From contig NZ_CANMAA010000020.1 in assembly GCF_947495735.1 (NCBI RefSeq), forward strand, positions 1-48,849: a DNA stretch of 48,849 bases, given 5' to 3'. The DNA comes from an uncultured Pseudokineococcus sp. (GTDB lineage: Bacteria; Actinomycetota; Actinomycetes; Actinomycetales; Quadrisphaeraceae). This document shows positions 8,124-14,875 of this stretch, one piece after another; the stretch's first letter is position 1; each line of letters begins with the position of its first letter. Made by a program: the position numbers and the translations under genes. The notes beneath the pieces are model-generated. The model saw only the letters and a list, made by a program, of their open reading frames with translations. It searched no databases and was not told where the DNA came from.

Positions 8124-8519
8124 ATGACGTCCTGCGATGCTGCGCCGGTGCCCGTGGTTGTCGAGCCTGACGTCGACGTCCCTGCCGACGTCCGCGCCGC
8201 CAGTCGCGCGTTCGCCTCTCCGCTGCGGGTGGCGATGCTGCACGCGCTGGCGCAGGAGGCGCTGAGCACCGCCGAGCTGGTCGCCGAGCTCGACCTGCCG
8301 ACGCGGCAGACGCTGCCGGCGAACCTGCGCGCGCTCGAGGAGGCCGGGGCGATCACCGGGACGCCTGCGCCCGGGCACCGCCGCGGCCGCACGGTCAGGT
8401 GGCGCACCGACACCGGCCGCGTGCGGCAGCTCGTCAAGGCTCTGGAGGCCTTCGCCTCGGGCCAGGTGCCCCAGGCGCCTGCGCGCCACGTCACGGCTGC
8501 CCCCCCTGCGGTCGACTGA
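8124..8519 (+). CDS. ArsR-like winged-helix regulator
   Basis: 131 residues from the ATG at 8124; a TTG two codons earlier is less likely because the -10-like TACAAT ends only six bases before the ATG. The pattern is that of a small ArsR-type wHTH: ASPLRVAMLHALAQEALSTA (helices 1-2), AELVAELDLPTRQTLPANLR (HTH), LEEAGAITG and a basic wing GHRRGRTVRW. No metal-binding Cys pair (CVC box) is present, so a metal sensor is unlikely. It is divergent from the Tad operon with a palindrome between them, which suggests local control of pilus genes and of itself. Confidence 0.72.
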   Translation: MTSCDAAPVPVVVEPDVDVPADVRAASRAFASPLRVAMLHALAQEALSTAELVAELDLPTRQTLPANLRALEEAGAITGTPAPGHRRGRTVRWRTDTGRVRQLVKALEAFASGQVPQAPARHVTAAPPAVD

Positions 8520-8639
8520 CCGACGACAACCCATTCGTGCCGAGTTGCGCTCCCCCACCACCCACAGTAGGTCGCTGCACCGACTGGGTGACGGGCCGCC
8601 AAGACCTCGAACAGGTGACGCCTCTGGCGATAGGGGTGA

Positions 8640-8665
8640 CAGCGGGCCTGGTCGCTGGCCCGCTG
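8640..8665. terminator. Hairpin between convergent genes
   Basis: CAGCGGGCC (8640-8648) and GGCCCGCTG (8657-8665) are perfect 9-bp arms around an 8-base loop. It lies between the 3' ends of the ArsR-like gene (ends 8519) and the partition gene (stop at 8706). There is no T-run, as is common in actinomycetes. The rest of 8520-8705 holds nothing I can identify. Confidence 0.6.
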
Positions 8666-8705
8666 CTCCACGCCTGACGTGCCAGGTCCTGTGCGGCAGG
8701 GCTGC

Positions 8706-9353
8706 TCACCCGTCCGCCTCCCGCCGAGCCAGGTAGGTCGACAGCGCCAGGACCACCAGCGCCGACCGCTTGCGGGAGCTGCCGCCGGTGACCTGCTTCA
8801 CGAGGTCGTCCAGGACGGCCTGGTTGGCCGGCGACATCGCGACGTACCAGCTGATCTGGGGCTCGACGCCCGAGCGCTGCGGCGCGCTGTCGCGGCTGAA
8901 AAGGCTGCGCCCCTGCGCGTGAGGACTGCGCAAGGACTCCGCCCACAGCTGCGGCAGCTCCTCGGCCGTCGCCTCGAGGGCGTCGAAGAGCAGGTCGGCG
9001 TTGCGGGCACCGGTCCGCTCGAGGTGGTCGTTGATGCGCTGCCGCAGCGCGGTCGAGGTGTAGATCACCACCGCGCCACGTCGGTCACGGCCAGCGCGCC
9101 CACCGGCGGGGTTGGAGTCCGTGCCGGCGCCCGCCGGGCGCGCGTCGTCGCCGGTAGCCGGCGGCTGGTCCTGACCCGCCAGAGGTGCGTCCTGCTCGTC
9201 GCCCTGGTCCTGCGGCGGGGCCTCCGCGGGCGCCTGCTGGCTGCCGGCGCCGCGTCCCGGCCCCAGGCGCGAGGCGAGCCCGCTGGTGCGGCCGAAGGCG
9301 CCCGCGAGGTCGGTGGCCGGCAGCCCGCCACGACGGTCCTGCGGCTCGCTCAC
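8706..9353 (-). CDS. parB: Partition protein with two ribbon-helix-helix-like modules
   Basis: 215 residues; its start overlaps the parA stop by four bases. The first ~90 residues are Gly/Pro/Gln-rich and probably disordered. Two stretches then look like ribbon-helix-helix units: strand AVVIYTS with helices TALRQRINDHLERTG and NADLLFDALEATAEEL (about 94-133), and strand QISWYVA with helices PANQAVLDDLVKQVTG and SRKRSALVVLALSTYL (about 166-208). There is no HTH or CTPase motif of canonical ParB. Small RHH proteins following ParA are the centromere binders of type Ib partition. A disordered N-terminus could stimulate ParA. Two RHH units in one chain would be unusual. Confidence 0.68.
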   Translation of the reverse strand: MSEPQDRRGGLPATDLAGAFGRTSGLASRLGPGRGAGSQQAPAEAPPQDQGDEQDAPLAGQDQPPATGDDARPAGAGTDSNPAGGRAGRDRRGAVVIYTSTALRQRINDHLERTGARNADLLFDALEATAEELPQLWAESLRSPHAQGRSLFSRDSAPQRSGVEPQISWYVAMSPANQAVLDDLVKQVTGGSSRKRSALVVLALSTYLARREADG

Positions 9354-10270
9354 GACTGCGCTCCCCCACGCTCGCCCTGCTGCTGCTCGCGCTGCAGCAA
9401 CAGCTCCACGATCTCCTCGGCCACCAGCTGCAGGTCGGCGGCCACGGTGCTGGCCGACCGCGGCAGCGCGGGCTCGTCGACCGCCGTCCCGGACCGACGT
9501 CCGACGTACCAGGGGCTCTGCGCCGCCAGGGCGCCCTCGAGCTCGTGCATCAGCTGGCCCCGCTCGCGGGCGTCGGCAGCCGCGGCCTCGGCGTAGCGGA
9601 CCGAGGCCGTCAGCACCGACGCGGCGCCGCCGAGGTCGGCGGCCAGGTTCTCGCGGGCGCGGCGGTCGATCCTCGTGGCGGACTTGGTGACCGCGAACAG
9701 CACCACGCCCAGCAGCTCCAGGTCGGGGTTGAGCTCGCGGGCGGCCGCGAACCGATCAGCGACCTGCCGCAGGCCCTTGCGCGAGGAGGAGTCGCTGCGG
9801 GTGGGCACCAGCAGCCAGCGGGCGGCGGCCAGCGCGGCGTCCTGCATGACGCCCTCCCCCGGCGGGCAGTCCAGCACCACGAAGTCGTAGGAGCCGGCGA
9901 CCTTGGCGAGCGCGCGCGCCAGGCCGAGGACGGCTGCGTTGCCGTCCCGGGCGACGCGCGAGCGCAGCACGGCGCTGGTGTCCTCGAGCGCGACGCCGCC
10001 GGGGATGACGTCGAGGTTGGGACGGACGGCGCGAGCCGGCACGGGCGCGCTGGAGGCGGTCAGGGCCGTGAGCAGTCCTCGGCCCTCGTCGTCGACGTCG
10101 GTGCCGGTGTAGCCGAGGTCCTCGGCGAGGTTGCCCTGCGGGTCCAGGTCAACCAGGAGTACCTGCTGGCCCGCGGCGGCGAGCAGGCCGGCGACGTTGG
10201 CGGCGAGGGTGGTCTTGCCGACCCCGCCCTTGCGGTTCATCACGGCGATGGTGCGCCTGAGTTCGTCCAT
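9350..10270 (-). CDS. parA: ParA-type partition ATPase
   Basis: 306 residues from the ATG at 10270, preceded by GGGAG at a nine-base spacing; an upstream in-frame start at 10303 lacks support. The deviant Walker A NRKGGVGKTTLAANVAGLL (K14 to T21 core), A' motif VLLVDLDPQGN and Walker B FVVLDCPPG are intact. No N-terminal HTH domain is present, so it is the short form, which normally leaves autoregulation to its small partner. With the RHH protein and upstream CTAG boxes it makes a partition module. This favours an extrachromosomal element or an ICE with a plasmid stage. Confidence 0.9.
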   Translation of the reverse strand: MDELRRTIAVMNRKGGVGKTTLAANVAGLLAAAGQQVLLVDLDPQGNLAEDLGYTGTDVDDEGRGLLTALTASSAPVPARAVRPNLDVIPGGVALEDTSAVLRSRVARDGNAAVLGLARALAKVAGSYDFVVLDCPPGEGVMQDAALAAARWLLVPTRSDSSSRKGLRQVADRFAAARELNPDLELLGVVLFAVTKSATRIDRRARENLAADLGGAASVLTASVRYAEAAAADARERGQLMHELEGALAAQSPWYVGRRSGTAVDEPALPRSASTVAADLQLVAEEIVELLLQREQQQGERGGAQS

Positions 10271-10342
10271 GGGGGTGGCTCCCAGAGGTGGATGGTCGAT
10301 CAAGTGGTGGCAACAGTAGAGGGAACACGCCCTCGTGTGCGG

Positions 10343-10594
10343 CTAGCAGCGCCGCGGCGTGTGGATAGCCGGTGGCATACGAGAAACCAGCGAGCACGCT
10401 AGCGCGGCCCTAGTAAGTGGCTAGTAAGCGCCTAGCAGGCCGTCTACTAGCCGACATGCAAGCCACACACGCGCCGCCCACCGGCGCCTTACTAGCGCCA
10501 CGCCAGGGACATGCCGTTCCAATACGTGTCGCCGGTGAGTCTCCAGCGGGCCTCTAGCGAGCCTCTGGCGAGCCGCTGGCGAGCCGCTGACTAG
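10343..10594. repeat. CTAG-box cluster, candidate centromere/operator of parAB
   Basis: CTAG occurs at 10343, 10399, 10410, 10421, 10432, 10447, 10492, 10554 and 10591. Four successive boxes (10399, 10410, 10421, 10432) are exactly 11 bp apart, about one helical turn. CTAG is usually scarce in high-GC actinomycete DNA, so nine in 252 bp stands out. The cluster lies directly upstream of parA, where RHH-type partition proteins usually bind. Similar GTGGCTAGC boxes lie at 30752 and 30764. The rest of 10271-10863 is GC-rich with no gene I can support. Confidence 0.62.
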
Positions 10595-10863
10595 TCCCTC
10601 GTGCGTGGCGCGTGGCCCCGCTCGTCCGGAGCGTGTCGGCCCTCCGGCCGCCCGGGTCTGGTTGGGACTGGGGGGAGCGGGCGGTCTCCTGCGGCGCCGG
10701 GCGCTACCGGTCGGTGGGCGCTGTGACCGCGTGAGCGTCGTGGGGCGCACGTGTCCCCAGGGTCGCCTCGAACGGGGGTCGTCCGGGGCTCCGTGGCGAC
10801 CTGGTCCCGGCCGGGCCGTGGCTGGTGTGGGCCTGCCGGGGGCGAGGGGTTGCTGCGGGCGAC

Positions 10864-11904
10864 TCAGGCGGCACGCAGCGCCGGCGCAGGCGCGCCGGCG
10901 GCTGCGGGGTTGGGCTCGAGCTCCCACATGCCCTGCAGGTGGTCGACCGGCGTCTCGACGATCGAGCGCACGTGGTCGGCGAGCCGCTGCTTGAGCCGGG
11001 AGACGCGCTTGCGCATGGCGAGGTAGGAGATCCCGACGTCGTGCGCCAGGCCCTGCAGATCCCGGCCGTGCGGGCCCTGGTCGGCCAGCTGCACGAGCCA
11101 GGTGGCCTCGGTGACCGTTACGACGTGCGAGCGCACCGCCCAGGCGAGCACCTCGGTCAGCGGCAGGTCGGTGGCGCTGGTGCCGGGGGAGGGGAGCGAC
11201 TCGTGGTCCTCGGTCAGGGGGACCTCGTGCGGTCGGCTCTTCTGGTCGCGGGTGAGGCGCTTGAGGGTGTCAAGGGTCAGTCGCGTGGCGGTGCCCTCGG
11301 GGTGGTCGGTGGGGCACGTCGGGATGACCAGGACGAGCCACCCGACGAGGTCGACATGGACGTCGTCGGTGCTGGCGCCGTGGGTCCGCCGCAGCCGGCG
11401 GCCCATGGCCACCAGGTCCCCAAGCAGCAGCTGGGTGATGGCGCGGACGGCGAGCTGGTCACCGGTGTGGGCGAGCTGCACCAGCGCGTTGAGCACCTCG
11501 TCGCGTCGGGCACGTCGGGCTGAGGCGTCGACGAGCAGGGTCCCGCGGGCGTGCTCCTCGAGGTCGACCAGGTCGCTCAGGCCGCCGAGCGGCTGCGGGT
11601 GCTGGCGGCGCCAGTCGTCCAGGCCACGGGCGGCCGCAGGGGAGGCGGCCAGCTGCTCCCACTCGCGGTTGAGCGCGCCGACGAAGCCGCCGCAGCGACG
11701 CGGAGGGCGAGCGGCACCCCGCGTGCTGGCGCCTCCGGCGACGGTGCCGGCGGGGGGCGCGGGAGAAGGCTTCGTGAACATGACGGGCGTCCGGGAGGGC
11801 GTCCGGGAGGGCGTACGGGCGGGCGCGTCGGCCCTGCGCCGGGGGGCAGGGACGCAGGTGGCGGCCGGGGCGGTGGTGGGCACGGGAAGTGCGGCGACAG
11901 GCAT
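10864..11904 (-). CDS. Sigma-factor-like regulator
   Basis: 346 residues from the ATG at 11904, with GAGGAG about nine bases upstream; an internal Met at about residue 41 could also serve. The first ~70 residues are Pro/Ala/Arg-rich. A helical part resembles sigma region 2: LVQLAHTGDQLAVRAITQLL, LVAMGRRL and DVHVDLVGWLVLVI. The C-terminal part has a clear helix-turn-helix like sigma region 4: RDLQGLAHDVGISYLAMRKR. The two regions are separated by a linker with acidic patches. It faces away from the conjugation operon with a CRP-type site between them. I infer that it could drive the repeated transfer promoters. A non-sigma HTH regulator is the main alternative. Confidence 0.55.
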   Translation of the reverse strand: MPVAALPVPTTAPAATCVPAPRRRADAPARTPSRTPSRTPVMFTKPSPAPPAGTVAGGASTRGAARPPRRCGGFVGALNREWEQLAASPAAARGLDDWRRQHPQPLGGLSDLVDLEEHARGTLLVDASARRARRDEVLNALVQLAHTGDQLAVRAITQLLLGDLVAMGRRLRRTHGASTDDVHVDLVGWLVLVIPTCPTDHPEGTATRLTLDTLKRLTRDQKSRPHEVPLTEDHESLPSPGTSATDLPLTEVLAWAVRSHVVTVTEATWLVQLADQGPHGRDLQGLAHDVGISYLAMRKRVSRLKQRLADHVRSIVETPVDHLQGMWELEPNPAAAGAPAPALRAA

Positions 11905-11994
11905 CGGGGTGGCTCCTCTGCGCGGGTGCTGTGTCGCTTCCCGACAGTCCTCACGCCGCCTTGCCCGTGGCCTTGCCCCAGCGCGGCCCTGCAG

Positions 11995-12010
11995 TGTGAC
12001 GTGCATCACA
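11995..12010. promoter_or_regulatory. CRP/FNR-type palindrome
   Basis: TGTGACGTGCATCACA matches the TGTGA-N6-TCACA consensus exactly. It lies 91 bases upstream of the sigma-like gene (minus) and about 120 bases upstream of the conjugation promoter motif (plus). In this 303-bp divergent region (11905-12207) it could respond to cAMP or a related signal. No CRP-family gene is in the window, so a host regulator would be needed. Confidence 0.6.
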
Positions 12011-12130
12011 TTGACGCTCGGATGGTCTTGTCCGCACGCGTCGTCCCAGGTCAGCGGGTTGGGCAAGGCCTTCGGCTGACGGCAACTGCCCCTCCGGTGA
12101 CGTGCGCAGGACCTGATGGCGAAGTCGGCT

Positions 12131-12160
12131 GTCACATCTGCGCCGGTCCGGGACCTACCC
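12131..12160 (+). promoter_or_regulatory. Transfer-regulon promoter motif, copy 1 (conjugation operon)
   Basis: GTCACATCTG (12131-12140), a 13-base gap, then CCTACCC (12154-12160), followed shortly by GGTGAG. The same two blocks with the same 13-base gap occur at 30988 and 34869, each 40-60 bases before the first gene of an operon. Here the first start codon is at 12208. Confidence 0.68.
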
Positions 12161-12207
12161 GTGGTGAGGGCCGGCGATGGGTCCTTCACGACTGGAGGGA
12201 CCTGGCG

Positions 12208-12594
12208 ATGACGCGACTGCACCTGGCAACGAGCAGCACCGACGCTGCTCGATCTGGCCCTGCTCGAGGAGCCCGTGCCGCCTCGTCGGCGTCCCCGGGT
12301 CCCGGGCCGGACAGCGACCACCTCGGCGACGTCGTGGAAGTGGTCACCGCCCGGCGCCGCGTCGACGAGGTCTTGGCCCGGCTGGTCGCCCAGCCCTTCG
12401 ACGAGGCCGCGATGGCCGACCTCGACCGGTGGCGCCAGGAGTGCCTGCCGTCGGCCCGCGGCGCCTGGGCGCGGCTGCGCTCGGGCGGCAACGGCCCCTT
12501 CCAGACCCCCGAGGCGGGTGAGCCGACGCCGGTGGCTGGCTCGCGCTCCCCGTCTCGGGTCCGCCGTCCTCGCGCTGCGGCGGCCCGCGCATGA
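12208..12594 (+). CDS. Small protein opening the conjugation operon
   Basis: 128 residues from the ATG at 12208, with GGAGGG eight bases upstream. I do not recognise a family. A Ser/Pro/Ala-rich N-terminus is followed by a predicted helical middle (HLGDVVEVVTARRRVDEVLA, then PFDEAAMADLDRWRQECLPS) and a basic C-terminus. No membrane helix or signal peptide is visible, so it is probably cytoplasmic. It is the first gene after the shared promoter motif and overlaps the start of the TcpC-like gene by four bases, so it should be made together with the secretion channel. Confidence 0.65.
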   Translation: MTRLHLATSSTDAARSGPARGARAASSASPGPGPDSDHLGDVVEVVTARRRVDEVLARLVAQPFDEAAMADLDRWRQECLPSARGAWARLRSGGNGPFQTPEAGEPTPVAGSRSPSRVRRPRAAAARA

Positions 12595-13751
12595 GCACCT
12601 TCGTGCTGCCGCCCTTCGACGAGGTCGTCGACGACCGCGCCCCCCAGCCCCAGCCCGAGCGCGACCGTCGACCGGCTCGGCCGTGGTCGAAGAGCTCGCA
12701 TCGAGCGCGTCGTCACCGGCGGGCGCAGGCCCCGGTGAGGGCCCAGGCCCGCTGGACCGGAGGCAGTGCCCTGGCCGCCCGGGCGACCACCGGTCTGGTC
12801 GGCGTAGCGCTGCTGGCAGGGCCGGCGGCACTGGGGCTGGTGGCCTACTCGGCCAGCCGGCCGGCGGTGTCCGCCGCCGCCGAGGCCGGCCCACAGGAGG
12901 GGAGCCCCGACGCCCTCGTGGCCGGCCAGCGCGCCCAGCAGTGGGTCAGGGCCTGGCTGACCACACCCAGCTCGCAGGAGGAAGCCCTCGGCGAGCTGTG
13001 GATCGGTCGGGTCCAGCTTCCGGCGGTGGCCTCCCAGGTGCAAGAGACCACGGTCGCCGACCTCACCCAGGTCGCCTCAGGCCAGTGGTCGGTCACCGTC
13101 GCCGCCGTCGTCACCGACCCCGCCCCCGCGGGCGGCGCCGGTGAAGGGGAAGGGGCCGTGCCGGCGGCGCAGCCGGTGACGCGCTTCTTCCAGGTGCCGG
13201 TGGCCGTCGAGCGCGGCGACGCGACCGTGGCCACCGTGCTGGCGCTGCCGGCACCCGTGCCGGCTCCCGCGAGCGGGACCGCCCCGACGGTGAGCTACGC
13301 CGACACCGTGGGCGCGGACGCGCCGGTGTCCCAGGTCGTGACGTCCTTCCTGACGGCCATGCTGACCGGCCAGGGCGACCTGGAGCCCTACCTGAGCCCG
13401 GGCACAGCCCTGGTGCCGGTGGAGCCACCGGCTGCGACGTCGCTGGCCGTGCGCAGCGTCGGTCCGGCGATCGCCGACCAGCCCGTCCTGGAGCCCGAGG
13501 TGCCCCAGGACGGCGCCCGGCTGCGCGTGCTCGCCCAGGTCGACCTCGTCGACGCGAACGGCGGCGAGCGCGCGAGCACCTACCCGCTGACCCTGACGGC
13601 CCGCGACGGGCGCTGGGAGATCACCTCCCTGGACGCCCTGCCTCTGCTGCGCACGCCCGCGCCGTCGGCCACGACCGCCCCCGCAAACGGGCCCGCCCCG
13701 GGCTCGTCGCCGGCGGGCACCCCGAGCGCTCCCGCGACCGCGGGCAGCTGA
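12591..13751 (+). CDS. TcpC/VirB8-like conjugation channel protein
   Basis: 386 residues; the ATG overlaps the previous stop. A basic cytoplasmic N-terminus (to ~55) precedes one membrane helix (LVGVALLAGPAALGLVAYSA), then two NTF2-like halves. The second half shows VVTSFLTAMLTGQGDLEPYL, characteristic of the TcpC family of Gram-positive conjugation systems (pCW3, Tn916-type). TcpC is a bitopic protein of the transfer channel, equivalent to VirB8. A Pro/Ala/Thr tail ends the chain. Its place just ahead of a TcpE-like and a VirB4-like gene fits the standard gene order. Confidence 0.82.
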   Translation: MSTFVLPPFDEVVDDRAPQPQPERDRRPARPWSKSSHRARRHRRAQAPVRAQARWTGGSALAARATTGLVGVALLAGPAALGLVAYSASRPAVSAAAEAGPQEGSPDALVAGQRAQQWVRAWLTTPSSQEEALGELWIGRVQLPAVASQVQETTVADLTQVASGQWSVTVAAVVTDPAPAGGAGEGEGAVPAAQPVTRFFQVPVAVERGDATVATVLALPAPVPAPASGTAPTVSYADTVGADAPVSQVVTSFLTAMLTGQGDLEPYLSPGTALVPVEPPAATSLAVRSVGPAIADQPVLEPEVPQDGARLRVLAQVDLVDANGGERASTYPLTLTARDGRWEITSLDALPLLRTPAPSATTAPANGPAPGSSPAGTPSAPATAGS

Positions 13752-13798
13752 CCCACCCACCCCCTGCGCCCACCGGCGTCCTTCTGGAGGAGAACCCC

Positions 13799-14257
13799 AT
13801 GACCATCACCACCCTCGTCATCGAGCAGTCCGCGGTGCTGGCCGCTGCCTCGCCCCCGGTGCTAGCCGGCGCCGGCGTCTTCGACCGGGTCAGCGGCCTC
13901 TCGCAGGAGGCGCTGGACACCATCAAGGTCATCGGCGTGCTGGTCGGGGCCTTCGTGGCCCTCGGCGGGATCATCCGCGCCCGCGGGGCCGTCGCCGGGT
14001 CAGTGGTGGCCTTCCTGGTGGGCGCCTTCATCGGGTGGGCGGTGTGGAACATCGACAACCCCACCCTGCGCAACGAGATCGGCAGCGACCTGACCAGCGC
14101 CCCGGCGTCCGCGCCGGCCTGGGAGCAGCCCGCACAGGCTGCGGACCGCCAGGAGCAGTCGGCCGCGGAACCGGTCGCCCAGGCCGGCCCCTCGAGCACC
14201 TTCGTGCTGTCCCTGCCCTCCGACCGGCCCGCCGGCCCGTCCGTCGACGCGGCCTGA
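13799..14257 (+). CDS. Small two-helix membrane protein of the conjugation operon
   Basis: 152 residues with a strong GGAGGAG before the ATG. The first ~30 residues are Ala-rich and mildly hydrophobic, then TIKVIGVLVGAFVALGGII and VAGSVVAFLVGAFIGWAVW form two close membrane helices. The C-terminal half is Ala/Gln/Pro-rich and probably disordered. Size and topology resemble VirB2/TrbC-like or TcpD-like small membrane subunits found at this place in actinobacterial T4SS operons, but there is no motif to prove it. An intergenic gap of 47 bases separates it from the TcpC-like gene. Confidence 0.65.
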   Translation: MTITTLVIEQSAVLAAASPPVLAGAGVFDRVSGLSQEALDTIKVIGVLVGAFVALGGIIRARGAVAGSVVAFLVGAFIGWAVWNIDNPTLRNEIGSDLTSAPASAPAWEQPAQAADRQEQSAAEPVAQAGPSSTFVLSLPSDRPAGPSVDAA

Positions 14258-14282
14258 GCTGCGACGCGCGCTGGAGACCATG

Positions 14283-14870
14283 ATGGCTGAGACAAGCCCG
14301 ACCCTGGTCATGCGGGTGTTCACCCGTGGCCTGAAGATCCCCACGCTGATCGGCAAGCTTCAGGGCGGGGTGCGGATCTGGGGCGGGCCGTACACGACCA
14401 CGCAGGTCTACGGCGCCATCGCCATCGTCGTCGTCGGCTTCATCTACGGCGACCTGCTGCTCCCCTTCGGGTGGGTGGGCAACCGCGTCACGGTGGCGGC
14501 CATCGCCCTCGGCGTCGGGTACCTGCTGGGCCTGGTGCGCGTCGGCGGCCGCGACCCCGTCTCGGCTGCCCTGGCCCTGGTCGCCGTCATGTCAGGACCG
14601 ACGGCAGGCCGCTACGGCGGGCGGCCCGTGCGCCTGCCTCGCCCCGGACGGGCCCGCCAGCGCATCCAGCTGCAGGCGGGCCCGTCCTCGGCGCCGGCCG
14701 CCGAGGCCCCGCCTGCCCCTGCAGGTGAGACGCAGCCGGCGACGACGTCGGCCACCACGCCGTCTCAGCCCGCCCTCACCGTGCCCGCCGCGCCCGCTGC
14801 GGCCGGGCGATCTCTGAGCGGCCTTGAGCAGCGCCTGGCCGTCTCGACCGCCACCTCCTCGAGGAGCTGA
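14283..14870 (+). CDS. TcpE/PrgI-like conjugation membrane protein
   Basis: 195 residues from the second of two adjacent ATGs; GGAG ends six bases before 14283, so I prefer it to 14280. After a short N-terminus with LKIPTLIGKLQGGVRIWGGP comes YTTTQVYGAIAIVVVGFIYG and a second helix VAAIALGVGYLLGLV. This two-helix unit followed by a basic segment is the TcpE/PrgI pattern. The C-terminal ~90 residues are Pro/Ala/Thr-rich. In conjugation systems this small protein sits beside the VirB4 ATPase, as here, where the next gene starts five bases after the stop. Confidence 0.72.
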   Translation: MAETSPTLVMRVFTRGLKIPTLIGKLQGGVRIWGGPYTTTQVYGAIAIVVVGFIYGDLLLPFGWVGNRVTVAAIALGVGYLLGLVRVGGRDPVSAALALVAVMSGPTAGRYGGRPVRLPRPGRARQRIQLQAGPSSAPAAEAPPAPAGETQPATTSATTPSQPALTVPAAPAAAGRSLSGLEQRLAVSTATSSRS

Positions 14871-14875
14871 CCACG

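Noticed and set aside
10421-10927. A protein gene within the parA upstream region
   Set aside because: The minus-strand frame is Arg/Pro-rich without a start signal and runs through the CTAG boxes.
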